Notes under the pieces: model-generated
Seen by the model: the letters and a program-made list of their open reading frames with translations, nothing else
The model's database searches: none
Told to the model about the DNA's origin: nothing
Assembly (NCBI RefSeq): GCF_001613325.1
Contig: NZ_BDCD01000022.1
Coordinates: 186,001 to 250,000 of the forward strand
DNA length: 64,000 nt
Reading direction: 5' to 3'
Source of the DNA: Nocardia yamanashiensis NBRC 100130
Lineage (GTDB): Bacteria; Actinomycetota; Actinomycetes; Mycobacteriales; Mycobacteriaceae
In this document: piece by piece, positions 17,230 through 26,143 of the stretch
Position numbering within the stretch: the stretch's first letter is position 1
Layout: each line of letters begins with the position of its first letter
Program-made: the position numbers and the translations under genes

Positions 17230-17314
17230 GCAGACGGGCCCGGGCGCGGAACGCGAGTTCCGGGTCCGGGTCCGGCGTAGATTGGGCCGCAGGAACTAGA
17301 TCGGGAGGCCGGGC

Positions 17315-17617
17315 ATGAAGTTGCCGAGTCGATTGAACAAGTATTCGGTGGCCAGTCAGGAAATGGCGTTCGGAGAGCCGGTGGAGACGCCGGACGGCTC
17401 CACGGTGATCACCGTGAGTTCCCATGGCCTGCTGGGGAACCGGGCGATCGGGGTGTTCGTGGTGCACGGGGGGCAGGTGAAGTTCGAGGCGGCGGTGGAT
17501 GCCGGGCGGGTGGCGATCCTCGGGGTGCTGACCGGGCTGGTGGCGGCGGCCCTCGCTACCGCGGCGATGGTGCGGCGGCCGCCGTGGCCGGACGTGCGGA
17601 TCACGAAGACGCGCTGA
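17315..17617 (+). CDS. small single-pass membrane protein of unknown function
   Basis: 100 residues starting at ATG 17315 behind GGGAGG (17303-17308). Residues ~10-55 contain VASQEMAFGEPVETPDGSTVITVSSHG, which faintly resembles the GerW/YtfJ family. Residues ~68-88 form one hydrophobic helix (AILGVLTGLVAAALATAAMV) followed by a basic tail. Its 3' end overlaps the convergent TetR gene by 17 nt. I do not recognise a function. Confidence 0.65.
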   Translation: MKLPSRLNKYSVASQEMAFGEPVETPDGSTVITVSSHGLLGNRAIGVFVVHGGQVKFEAAVDAGRVAILGVLTGLVAAALATAAMVRRPPWPDVRITKTR

Positions 17618-18203
17618 GCTGGGCGGTCAGGATGCGGGCCAGTTGATTCACGCTGGCCGGGGTGCCCGGGGCGAGTTCGGTCCGGGCGCCGGCGAAGCGG
17701 TCGAAGATCGCTCCTTCGATGACGGCGATGAGATCGGCCGCCGCGGTATCGGGGTCGTCGGCGTGCAGCGCGCGGAAGAGTCCGGCGGCGTGGTGGTGGG
17801 AGAAGAGGGAACCGACCAGCTTCTCGTGCAGGCCGGGGTCGGCGAGCAGGTCGACGATCAGGGCGTGGCGGGTGATCAGATGATTACGGCGTTGCGCCAG
17901 TAGCCGATCCAGCCACACCGCCATGCCGTGCGCTATGTCGCGCGGCTCGAGTCCGGTGGGCGGCGGGGTGCTGCCGTCGGCCCGGGCGGCGGCGAAATCG
18001 GTGCGCGAGCGGGCGGCGATGCGATCGACGATGGCTTCGATCAGGGCGCGTTTGGTGCGGAAGTAGTAGGACGTCGAGCCGGCGGGGAGCTCCAGGGCGG
18101 TATCGAGGGCGCGATGGGTGAGCGCCCGGAGTCCCTGGGCGGCAATCAGATCGATGGCGCTCTCCACGATCAGGGAGCGGCGGTCCGTTGTGGGAGTGGT
18201 CAC
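17601..18203 (-). CDS. TetR-family regulator divergent from a ZapE-like ATPase
   Basis: 200 residues. The DNA-binding segment is SLIVESAIDLIAAQGLRALTHRALDTALELPAGSTSYYFRTKRAL, a typical TetR helix-turn-helix, and the remainder is helical. GTG 18203 has AAGGA upstream. The 78-nt gap to the divergent gene contains two palindromes (18229-18246, 18250-18265) that look like its operators, so it probably controls itself and the ATPase gene. Confidence 0.85.
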   Translation of the reverse strand: MTTPTTDRRSLIVESAIDLIAAQGLRALTHRALDTALELPAGSTSYYFRTKRALIEAIVDRIAARSRTDFAAARADGSTPPPTGLEPRDIAHGMAVWLDRLLAQRRNHLITRHALIVDLLADPGLHEKLVGSLFSHHHAAGLFRALHADDPDTAAADLIAVIEGAIFDRFAGARTELAPGTPASVNQLARILTAQLSASS

Positions 18204-18228
18204 CTTTGTTCCTTTGCGGCTGCGGAAT

Positions 18229-18265
18229 CCTCTACAACTATAGAGGAAGCTCTACTGATGTAGAG
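18229..18265. promoter_or_regulatory. tandem palindromic operators in the TetR/ATPase divergent gap
   Basis: Site 1: CCTCTA-N6-TAGAGG (18229-18246). Site 2: CTCTAC-TGAT-GTAGAG (18250-18265). The two share the half-site CTCTA and are spaced for binding on one DNA segment. Likely bound by the TetR protein encoded at 17601-18203. Confidence 0.75.
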
Positions 18266-18281
18266 GATGTGGGAGGTAGTC

Positions 18282-19232
18282 ATGGACACGCAGACCGTGG
18301 TGCTCGACGCGGACCAGCAGGCCGCCGCGGACCGGCTGGCCGAGATCGCGGCCCGGGTGGGCAAGCGGTGGCGGCGGCCGCGCGGGCTGTACCTGTACGG
18401 CGGCCCGGGGCGCGGCAAGACCATGCTGATGGACCGGTTCTTCGCGTCGGTGCCGTCGAAGCACAAGCGGCGCTTCCACTTCCACAGCTTCTTCGCCCGG
18501 TTGAACGCGGGCGTGCACGAATACGGCTCCATCGACGCCTCGGCCGACGCCCTGCTCGGCGATGCCGAACTGCTCTGCTTCGACGAGTTCCACGTGCACG
18601 ACGCCGGGGACGCGCGGTTGGTGGAGCGGCTGCTGGACCGGCTCTTCGCCCGGCACATCACGCTCGTGGTGACCTCGAATTACCCACCGGAGCAGCTGCT
18701 GCCGAACCCCTTGTTCCACCCCATGTTCGAGCCGGCCATCGCCAAGATCGTCGCGCACCTGGACGTGCTGGCGGTGGACGGCCCGCAGGACTACCGCAAG
18801 ATCCACGGCCGGCACACCGGATTCGCGGCGGGGGAGTACGTGGTCGGCGCGTGCCCGGTCACCGGAACCGCCGAAGTGCCGGTGGCGCACCGGCTCATGC
18901 ACGCCCGCGCGGCCGGGAACGGGGCGATCACCGTCGATTTCGCGGAGATCTGCGGCATCCCGGTGTCGGCGGCCGACTTCCTGGAACTCGCGGCGGAATA
19001 CCAGGTGTGGACGGTGTGCGGCGTCCCGGATCTCACCACGGTGCCCCCGGATTGGGTCATGCGTTTCGTGAACCTCGTGGACGTGCTCTACGACGCGGAC
19101 CTGCCGCTGTCGATCTGGGCCGACCGCGACCTGGACGAGCTGGGCGAACAGGTGCGCCGCGTGCCGGATCTGTACCGCACGCTGAGCCGGCTCGGGGAAC
19201 TGCGGGTGTTGCGCGCCGAGCGGGTCGGATAG
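18282..19232 (+). CDS. zapE: AFG1/ZapE-like ATPase
   Basis: 316-residue P-loop ATPase of the AFG1/LACE1/ZapE family, whose bacterial member modulates the Z-ring and whose mitochondrial member acts in protein quality control. Walker A is LYGGPGRGKTMLMD, Walker B is LLCFDEFHVHD, and the sensor-like VVTSNYPPEQLLPNPLF follows. ATG 18282 has GGGAGG at 18271-18276; the slightly longer frame from 18267 would begin in the operator region. Unusually for this family, it faces a TetR regulator across an operator-like gap. Confidence 0.88.
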   Translation: MDTQTVVLDADQQAAADRLAEIAARVGKRWRRPRGLYLYGGPGRGKTMLMDRFFASVPSKHKRRFHFHSFFARLNAGVHEYGSIDASADALLGDAELLCFDEFHVHDAGDARLVERLLDRLFARHITLVVTSNYPPEQLLPNPLFHPMFEPAIAKIVAHLDVLAVDGPQDYRKIHGRHTGFAAGEYVVGACPVTGTAEVPVAHRLMHARAAGNGAITVDFAEICGIPVSAADFLELAAEYQVWTVCGVPDLTTVPPDWVMRFVNLVDVLYDADLPLSIWADRDLDELGEQVRRVPDLYRTLSRLGELRVLRAERVG

Positions 19233-19381
19233 CTCCGGGCGTCCGGCGGGCGACCGGGGCGTGAACGCGCCGACTTGATCGACTCTCGAGGTTCATTTGC
19301 CGTCCACGCGGACGCGGTCGGGTGTTGCGGGCCGCTTTCTACCGTGCAGGGAGGAGGTAGCACCGAACCGGAGGGGAACCG

Positions 19382-20605
19382 ATGCGAAACCTCGAGCAGG
19401 CGAGCGAACCCGAGTGGGCACGGGGTTCCGGGCCGCGCGATGCGAGCGTCCCCGGCACCCGATTGCGGGTGCTCGTCGTCGCCGAATCCTTTCTCCCCCA
19501 GGTCAATGGCGTCACCAATTCGGTGCGGCGGGTGCTGGACCATCTCGCCGCCAAGGGGCACGAAGCCGAGCTGATGGCCCCCACCGGGCCCGCCCGGTAC
19601 GCCGGCTTCCGGGTGCACGTGGTGCGCGGCGCGCGGCTGCCGTTCTACCGGGACTTCCGGATCGGGCTGGAGACCCGGCGGCGGCTGCGCAAGATCATGC
19701 GGGAGTTCCGGCCGGATGTCGTGCACATCGCCTCGCCCGCGACCCTGGGCTATCAGGCCGCGAGAGTGGCCGGGGAACTGGATGTTCCGACCGTGGCCAT
19801 CTATCAGACCGACCTAGTCGGTTTCGCGGAGCGCTACGACCTGCCGGGCGGGGTGCGGACCATGGCCGCGCTCACCCGGCGCATTCATTTACAGGTCGAT
19901 CGCACCCTGGCGCCCTCCACCGCGAGCCTGCGGCAGCTGGAGCTGATGGGCGTGCCCGGGCTGGCGCGCTGGCCGCGCGGGGTGGACCTGCAGCAGTTCG
20001 GGCCGTTCCAGCGGTCGGAGGAACTGCGAAAGCGCCTGGCGCCCAACGGTGAAGCGCTGGTCGGCTATATCGGCCGCCTCGCCCCCGAGAAGGAACTCGA
20101 ACTGCTGGCCCACCTGCGGGAGGTGCCGGGCATCCGGCTGGTCGTCGTCGGCGGCGGGCCGGAGGAGAAGCGGCTGCGCAAACTGCTCCCCGATGCGGCG
20201 TTCCTCGGCGTGCTGCACGGCGCGGAACTGGGCGCGGCCTATGCCTCGCTCGATGTGTTCGTGCACACCGGCCGGCACGAAACCTATTGCCAGGCGGCGC
20301 AGGAGGCCCTCGCCTCCGGGGTGCCCGTGGTCGCGCCCCGCTCCGGCGGGCCGATCGACGTGGTCGCGCCCGGCGCCGGATTCCTCTATCCCCCGGGCGA
20401 TGCCGAGGCCATGGTGACGCTGGTGCGCCGCCTGGTCGAGGATGCCGAGCTGCGTGAGCAGACCGCCGCCACCGCGCAGCGCAGTGTCCAATCCCGCTCC
20501 TGGGCGGCCGTCAACGATCTGCTCGTCCGCCACTACCGCGAGGTGATCGCGGAGCGGCTGCACCCGGATTCGGGTGTGCTCCCGCGCAAGAAAGAGGCCT
20601 CCTGA
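19382..20605 (+). CDS. mgtA: GDP-mannose-dependent alpha-mannosyltransferase, MgtA-like
   Basis: 407-residue GT4 glycosyltransferase. The N-terminal domain has VVAESFLPQVNGVTNSVRRV, and the C-terminal domain has VGYIGRLAPEKELELL and ETYCQAAQEALASGVPVVAP, with the E-x7-E donor-site pattern. It aligns well with M. tuberculosis MgtA (Rv0557), which mannosylates a glucuronosyl-diacylglycerol. The directly linked UDP-glucose dehydrogenase would make the UDP-glucuronate needed for that acceptor, so the pair makes metabolic sense. Start ATG 19382 has GGAGG upstream. Cytoplasmic face of the membrane. Confidence 0.82.
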   Translation: MRNLEQASEPEWARGSGPRDASVPGTRLRVLVVAESFLPQVNGVTNSVRRVLDHLAAKGHEAELMAPTGPARYAGFRVHVVRGARLPFYRDFRIGLETRRRLRKIMREFRPDVVHIASPATLGYQAARVAGELDVPTVAIYQTDLVGFAERYDLPGGVRTMAALTRRIHLQVDRTLAPSTASLRQLELMGVPGLARWPRGVDLQQFGPFQRSEELRKRLAPNGEALVGYIGRLAPEKELELLAHLREVPGIRLVVVGGGPEEKRLRKLLPDAAFLGVLHGAELGAAYASLDVFVHTGRHETYCQAAQEALASGVPVVAPRSGGPIDVVAPGAGFLYPPGDAEAMVTLVRRLVEDAELREQTAATAQRSVQSRSWAAVNDLLVRHYREVIAERLHPDSGVLPRKKEAS

Positions 20606-22137
20606 TGCTCCGCATCTCTGTCATCGGCACCGGATACCTCGGCGCCACCCATGCCGCGGGCATGGCCGAGCTGGGTTTCGAAGTGCTCGGCGTGGACAAC
20701 AATCCGGCCAAGGCGGCCGCGCTGTCGGCGGGACGGGTGCCGTTCCACGAGCCCGGGTTGCCGGAACTGCTCGCCGGGCACGTGGCCGGCGGCCGATTGC
20801 GCTTCGGCACCTCGCTCACCGAGGCCGCGCGCTTCGCCGACATCCACTTCCTGTGCGTGGGAACGCCGCCCGGCGTGAACGGGGCGGCCGATCTGTCGCA
20901 GCTGCATTCGGCGCTGGACGGCCTGGTGCCGCATCTGACCCGCAATACGCTCATCGTCGGCAAGTCCACCGTCCCGGTCGGCACCGCCGAGGCGCTCACC
21001 GCCCGCATCGCCGAGCTCGCGCCGGAAGGCATTTCGGTCGAGCTGGCGTGGAATCCGGAATTCCTGCGCGAGGGGCATGCCGTCTTCGACACCCTGCACC
21101 CGAACCGGCTCGTCTTCGGTGTCACCAGCCCGGACGCGGAATGGGCGCTGCGCCAGGTGTATTCGACGCCGATCGCGGCCGGGGCGCCGGTGGTGGTGAC
21201 CAACCTGCCCACCGCCGAGCTCATCAAGGTCTCGGCCAATGCCTTTCTCGCCACGAAGATTTCGTTCATCAACGCGATGGCGGAACTGTGCGAACTGACC
21301 GGGGCCGACGTCACCCAGCTGGCCGACGCGCTCGGCCACGACGACCGCATCGGCCGTAAATTCCTCGGCGCCGGACTGGGTTACGGCGGCGGCTGTCTGC
21401 CCAAGGACATCCGCGCCCTGATCGCCCGCGCCGGTGAACTGGGCGCCGGCGACTCCGTGGCCTTCCTCCGCGACGTCGACGCCGTGAACCTGCGCCGCCG
21501 CGACCGCGTGGTCAGCCAGACCTTGAACATCCTGCGCGCCAATGGATCTCTTCCCGTAAACGGCATTGCATCCGACGGATCCGGCCGGGTGGCGCGGGTG
21601 GGCATCCTCGGCGCGGCCTTCAAACCGCTGTCCGACGACGTCCGCGATTCCCCGGCCCTGGACGTGGCCACCCGCCTGCACGCCGCCGGCCTCGAGGTAG
21701 CGGTCTTCGACCCCGCCGCCACCGAAACCGCCCGGGCCGTGGCCCCGCAACTCACCTACGCCGCCACCCCCGCCGCGGCCCTGCACGAAGCGGACATCGT
21801 CCTGCACCTCACCGAATGGAGCGAATTCCGGGACCTGGACCCGGTCTTCCTCCGCACGGTGGCCCGCGGTCGCGTCATCCTCGACGCCCGCAACACCCTC
21901 GATCCCCATACCTGGCTGGCGGCCGGCTGGGACTTCCGGGCGCTCGGCCGCCTGGTCGAACCCCGCACTTCCGCAATCGAATCCACGGCCCCGGCTTACC
22001 CGGCCCGCACTCCGGTCCGCCCGGTCCCCGCCCCGGACCCGGCCGCCGTGCCTGTCCGCGCCATCCCCGAACCGGACCCCGCGCTCGTCGCGTCGCCCTT
22101 CACCCGCCTCCGCGCCCGCGTCCGCCGCAGCGCCTGA
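20605..22137 (+). CDS. ugd: UDP-glucose 6-dehydrogenase
   Basis: Oxidises UDP-glucose to UDP-glucuronate with two NAD+. The 510 residues include the NAD fold VIGTGYLGATHAAGMAELGF, the central ELIKVSANAFLATKISFIN and the catalytic cysteine motif GYGGGCLPKDIRAL. The last ~55 residues are a Pro/Ala-rich tail (RPVPAPDPAAVPV...) not found in typical enzymes and ending in a basic patch. The start overlaps the mgtA stop by one base (TGATG), so the two are coupled. Product use in glucuronosyl lipid synthesis is inferred. Confidence 0.9.
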   Translation: MLRISVIGTGYLGATHAAGMAELGFEVLGVDNNPAKAAALSAGRVPFHEPGLPELLAGHVAGGRLRFGTSLTEAARFADIHFLCVGTPPGVNGAADLSQLHSALDGLVPHLTRNTLIVGKSTVPVGTAEALTARIAELAPEGISVELAWNPEFLREGHAVFDTLHPNRLVFGVTSPDAEWALRQVYSTPIAAGAPVVVTNLPTAELIKVSANAFLATKISFINAMAELCELTGADVTQLADALGHDDRIGRKFLGAGLGYGGGCLPKDIRALIARAGELGAGDSVAFLRDVDAVNLRRRDRVVSQTLNILRANGSLPVNGIASDGSGRVARVGILGAAFKPLSDDVRDSPALDVATRLHAAGLEVAVFDPAATETARAVAPQLTYAATPAAALHEADIVLHLTEWSEFRDLDPVFLRTVARGRVILDARNTLDPHTWLAAGWDFRALGRLVEPRTSAIESTAPAYPARTPVRPVPAPDPAAVPVRAIPEPDPALVASPFTRLRARVRRSA

Positions 22138-22384
22138 GCTTTCCCGACCGGGCCCGGTGGCCCGCGCGAGCAGCGCGCGCCGCCGGGTCCGTCGTCGTAT
22201 CCCCGAGGCGTTCGCCCGGCGGTCACTCGCACACCTGCGTTTGTCGGCTGATTGATTGCCGGCGCGGGTGGCGGCGAGTCATGCCGGAACCGTATGGCTT
22301 CGGTGTTTGTGAATCCGGCCCGACGGACCGCTTGGCATGTAACTATGTGCCTGATTTTCTGCTGGACTCCGGTTGGGGGTGAAT

Positions 22385-23326
22385 ATGACTGGGGTGGGGA
22401 CGGTGGCTACGCGCGCGATCGGGTTGATCGCGCTGCTGGTGCTGGCCGTCGTCGCTCTGCGCGGGCATATTCCGGGGACCGGGGGGCCGTCCACGCCGCA
22501 TCCGCCGTCGGCGGTGACCATCGCGCTGATGCCGGTGCTGCTGCTGGTATCGATCGTGATCCTGGCGGCGGGGGTGATCAACAGCCAGCATCGGCTGCCG
22601 TTGTCCATGCCGGAACCCGATCGCGATCCGGACAAGCGATCGGTCCGGATGGGTGCGCTCGGGTTGCTGGTGATCATCGGATTGGCGGCCGTGGCTTTGC
22701 TGGTCACCGCGTTCCTGTCGGTGTACCTGGTGGGGCCGGGTCGTGACGAACCGTCGGCGACCACGCCCACCACCGCGCCGAGCGGAGCGGTGCTCGAGAC
22801 GACGGAACCGCTTCCGCCGCCCACGGATCCACTGCACGCGCCCGCGCTCAGCGGCACCGCCCTGCTGCTGGTCGCGATCGGCGCGGGCGCCCTGGTGCTG
22901 GTCGCCATGGCCGGACTGGTGGCGGTCGCGCTCGGCTCCAGCCGCCGGGTGCCGCCGGCCCGGACCCCGCACGCGCCGTCGTCCCCGAAGGAAGCCGTCT
23001 CGCTGGCCAAGGTGGCGGCCATGGGCCTGGCGGCCATGATCGCGCCCGGCCAGGACCCGCGCACCGCCATCATCGCCTGCTATGTGGCCATGGAGAGCGG
23101 CTTGGCGACGGCGCGGGAGGTGGCCCCGCTGATCTCCGACACCCCGTCGGAAGTGCTGGCGCGCGCCTTCGACCGCGGCTTCCTGCACGACGCCTCGGCG
23201 CGCGAGCTGGTGGCGTTGTTCGAGGAGGCGCGGTTCAGCCCGCACGCCATGCTGGAATGGCAGCGCATGCGGGCCGAGCAGCTGCTCCGCATCGTATTGG
23301 CCGACCTGCAACGGCAGGCGGTATGA
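22385..23326 (+). CDS. membrane protein with C-terminal DUF4129-like domain
   Basis: 313 residues with an N-terminal membrane helix, two more at ~45-70 and ~100-125, a Pro/Thr-rich extracytoplasmic linker (PTTAPSGAVLETTEPLPPPTDP), a fourth helix, and a cytoplasmic C-terminus resembling DUF4129 (IIACYVAMESGLATA, DTPSEVLARAFDRG, LVALFEEARFSPHAM). DUF4129 domains recur next to MoxR and DUF58 genes, as here. ATG 22385 is preferred to the TTG at 22373. It is the first gene of a five-gene set; role unknown. Confidence 0.78.
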   Translation: MTGVGTVATRAIGLIALLVLAVVALRGHIPGTGGPSTPHPPSAVTIALMPVLLLVSIVILAAGVINSQHRLPLSMPEPDRDPDKRSVRMGALGLLVIIGLAAVALLVTAFLSVYLVGPGRDEPSATTPTTAPSGAVLETTEPLPPPTDPLHAPALSGTALLLVAIGAGALVLVAMAGLVAVALGSSRRVPPARTPHAPSSPKEAVSLAKVAAMGLAAMIAPGQDPRTAIIACYVAMESGLATAREVAPLISDTPSEVLARAFDRGFLHDASARELVALFEEARFSPHAMLEWQRMRAEQLLRIVLADLQRQAV

Positions 23327-23375
23327 ACACCATTGGCGCACAGCGTCTTTCGAACTACCGGACGGAGGCCCGGCG

Positions 23376-23876
23376 ATGAATCGGGTCGCGATCGTGGCGG
23401 GCGCGCTGGTGCTGGCCGGGTTCTTCGAACTGCTGGCCTTCGGCAATCGGCGCGACAGCCTGCTGGCGGTGGCCGCCATTCCGGTGGCGGGCGCGCTGGC
23501 GCTGCTGATCTGGTCGCTGGTGGAACGCGCACGGCGGCTGGAGATCCCGCCCGCCGACAACGAGATCGACAATGGCCCGGCCGAGATGCTGACCCGCTGG
23601 CAGGCCCGCGCCACCATGCTCGCCGACCGCTCCGAGGGCACCCGCGCCGACTGGGACCGGCACCTACGGCCCCTGCTGGCCAAGGAATTCGAGCTCACCA
23701 GCGGCCATCGCATGGCCAAGAACCGGCGGGCGCTCGAGATCGCCGGGCAACTGCAGTTCGGGCCGGAATTATGGCGCTGGGTGGATCCGGCGAATTCGGC
23801 ACTGCGCGATAACGTCAACCGCGCGCCCGGGCGAGCGGCGCTGGACGAGATCCTGCGCCGCCTCCAGACCATGTGA
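23376..23876 (+). CDS. small membrane protein in the MoxR cluster
   Basis: 166 residues with two N-terminal hydrophobic helices (about 5-20 and 28-48) and a charged helical cytoplasmic domain (RWQARATMLADRSEGTRADWDRHLRPLLAKEF). It lies between the DUF4129 and MoxR genes in the same direction, so it is probably part of the complex they specify. Not recognised by family. Confidence 0.72.
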   Translation: MNRVAIVAGALVLAGFFELLAFGNRRDSLLAVAAIPVAGALALLIWSLVERARRLEIPPADNEIDNGPAEMLTRWQARATMLADRSEGTRADWDRHLRPLLAKEFELTSGHRMAKNRRALEIAGQLQFGPELWRWVDPANSALRDNVNRAPGRAALDEILRRLQTM

Positions 23877-23898
23877 CTTCGACACCGGGACTTGAAAA

Positions 23899-24858
23899 AT
23901 GACTTCACCGATGGACGTGACCGTCAAGCGCACCGACGCGGTGCTCCGCGAGGTAGGCCGCGTGGTGGTGGGCAAGCGGGACGAACTGCAGCTCATCATG
24001 ATCGCGGTGTTGTCCGGCGGGCACATTCTGATCGAGGACCTGCCCGGTCTGGGCAAGACTCTGATCGCGCGGTCGTTCGCCGCGGCGCTGGGCCTGAACT
24101 TCACCCGGGTGCAGTTCACCCCGGACCTGCTGCCCGCCGATTTGATCGGCTCCACCATCTACGACATGCATTCCGGCCGTTTCAGTTTCCGCCGCGGCCC
24201 GGTGTTCACGAACATGCTGCTGGCCGACGAGGTCAACCGCACCCCGCCCAAGACCCAGGCCGCGCTGCTGGAGGCGATGGCCGAGGGCCAGGTGTCCATC
24301 GACGGCGAAACCTTCCCGCTGCCCGACCCTTTCATCGTGTTCGCCACCGACAACCCCATCGAGTACGAGGGCACCTATCCGCTGCCGGAAGCGCAGCTGG
24401 ACCGCTTCGCCATGCAGCTGCGCCTGGGCTACCTCTCGGAATCCGATGAGATGAACATGATCCGGCGCCGGCTGGAACGCGGTTCGGTCCCGGCGCAGAT
24501 CGGGCAGGTGGTCGACGCCGACGGCCTGCTGGAGATGCGCCAGAGCGTGGAATTCGTGACCGTGCACCCGGACGTGGTCGGCTACGTGGTCTCGCTGGCC
24601 GCCGCCACCCGCGGCCATCCGCAGGTGGAGGTGGGCGCCAGCCCGCGCGCCGAACTCGACCTGGTGCAGATGGCCCGCGCCCGCGCGCTGCTCAACGGCC
24701 GCGACTACGTGGTGCCGGAAGACGTGAAGGCGCTGGCCGTTCCGGCCATGGCGCACCGCATCACGCTGCGACCGGAAATGTGGGTGCGCCGCATTCGCGG
24801 CGAGGATGTGATCTCCGAACTGCTGCGCCGCCTGCCGGTGCCGCGCGCCACCGCGTGA
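23899..24858 (+). CDS. MoxR-family AAA+ ATPase
   Basis: 319-residue AAA+ chaperone-like ATPase. Walker A is EDLPGLGKTLIARSF, Walker B is LLADEVNRTPPKTQAALLEAM, and sensor 1 is VFATDNPIEYEGTYPLPEAQLDRF. Members act with DUF58/von Willebrand-type partners to mature or assemble cell-envelope or enzyme complexes. ATG 23899 follows the small membrane gene by 22 nt, and the DUF58 gene starts 13 nt downstream, so the three are an operon. Confidence 0.9.
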   Translation: MTSPMDVTVKRTDAVLREVGRVVVGKRDELQLIMIAVLSGGHILIEDLPGLGKTLIARSFAAALGLNFTRVQFTPDLLPADLIGSTIYDMHSGRFSFRRGPVFTNMLLADEVNRTPPKTQAALLEAMAEGQVSIDGETFPLPDPFIVFATDNPIEYEGTYPLPEAQLDRFAMQLRLGYLSESDEMNMIRRRLERGSVPAQIGQVVDADGLLEMRQSVEFVTVHPDVVGYVVSLAAATRGHPQVEVGASPRAELDLVQMARARALLNGRDYVVPEDVKALAVPAMAHRITLRPEMWVRRIRGEDVISELLRRLPVPRATA

Positions 24859-24871
24859 GTCGCAGGCGCGC

Positions 24872-26143
24872 ATGAGGCATCGCGATACCACCACCGCCGC
24901 CGAGACCGAACTGCGCTGGCGGCCCGCGCCTTTGGTGTTCATGCTGGCCGCCTGCGCGGGCGTGGCGCTGGTGCTGGCCGTGGCGCTGGGCCGATGGCAG
25001 CTGGTGGTGTTCGGCGCGCCCATGCTGGGCGTGCTGGCCACCGCGCCGTTGCAGATGTCCCGCACCAGGATTCAGGTCGACGGCGCGGGCGTGCTGCGCT
25101 GCTTCGAGACCGAAGAGGTGGAACTGAACGCCGCCGCGTACGTGGACAGCGGGCACGCGCTGCTGCGATTGCACCGGGAAACGGTGCCCGGCATGGATTT
25201 ACGCGTCGAGGAGGCGGTGGATTCGGGATCCGCGCCTGCGGGCTTGCGGCTGTCGCTGACGGCGGACCGCTGGGGGCGTTACCCGATTCCCTTGCGGGTG
25301 ACGGCATTGAGCCCGGCGGGATTGGCGGTGGCCTCGGTGCGGCTGCCCGCCGGTGAGGTGTACGTGTACCCGATCGCCGACCCACAGCGAACTCGCTTGC
25401 CGCGCACCGAACTTCCCGAACGCATAGGCGCGCACCTGACCCGGCGGCACGGGCCCGGCGTGGAGTTCGCCGATGTGCGCGCCTACGCCCCGGGCGATCA
25501 GCTGCGCACCGTGAACTGGGCCGTCAGCGCCCGCCGCGGCCGGCTGTTCGTGACCGAGCGCTTCACCAATCGCGCCGCGGATGTGGTTGTGCTGGTGGAC
25601 ACTTCGATGCAGGCGCCCGGCCCGGCCACCGAGGCGCTGGAACGCTCGGTGCGCGGCGCGGCGCAGGTGACGCAGTCCGCGCTGCAATCCGGCGACCGCA
25701 CGGCCGTGGTGTGCTTGGGCCGTTCGCCGCGCTGGCTGCGCCCCGATATCGGCCGGCGGCAGTTCTATCGCATCGTGGACACCGTGCTCGACGTCGGCGA
25801 CGAGCACATCGAAACCTCCGGCACCCTCGCCCCGCACGCCGCGGTGCCGATCGGGGCGGTGGTGGTGGCCTTCTCCACGCTGCTCGACACCCAGTTCGCG
25901 CTCTCGCTCATCGATCTGCGCAAGCGCGGGCACGTGGTCGTGGTGGTGGACGTGCTGCGCGGGCCGCCGTTCCACGAACTCGATCCGACACTCGCCCGCA
26001 TGTGGCAGCTGGAGCGGGCGTCCATGTATCGCGATATGGGGACCGTCGGCGTGGATATCGTCTCCTGGCCGGAGGACACCCGGCTGGATCAGGCCATGCG
26101 GCTGGTGCCCGAGCACCGGCGGACGGTGCGGGTGCGGCGATGA
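24872..26143 (+). CDS. DUF58 protein with von Willebrand A-like domain
   Basis: 423 residues. Two hydrophobic helices at ~25-65 anchor the protein, and the DUF58 signature VRAYAPGDQLRTVNWAVSAR follows near residue 205. The C-terminal third resembles a von Willebrand A domain with a MIDAS-like VVVLVDTSMQ. It is the usual MoxR partner. It overlaps the next gene by 4 nt (ATGA). Role in envelope biogenesis is inferred from family context. Confidence 0.87.
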   Translation: MRHRDTTTAAETELRWRPAPLVFMLAACAGVALVLAVALGRWQLVVFGAPMLGVLATAPLQMSRTRIQVDGAGVLRCFETEEVELNAAAYVDSGHALLRLHRETVPGMDLRVEEAVDSGSAPAGLRLSLTADRWGRYPIPLRVTALSPAGLAVASVRLPAGEVYVYPIADPQRTRLPRTELPERIGAHLTRRHGPGVEFADVRAYAPGDQLRTVNWAVSARRGRLFVTERFTNRAADVVVLVDTSMQAPGPATEALERSVRGAAQVTQSALQSGDRTAVVCLGRSPRWLRPDIGRRQFYRIVDTVLDVGDEHIETSGTLAPHAAVPIGAVVVAFSTLLDTQFALSLIDLRKRGHVVVVVDVLRGPPFHELDPTLARMWQLERASMYRDMGTVGVDIVSWPEDTRLDQAMRLVPEHRRTVRVRR

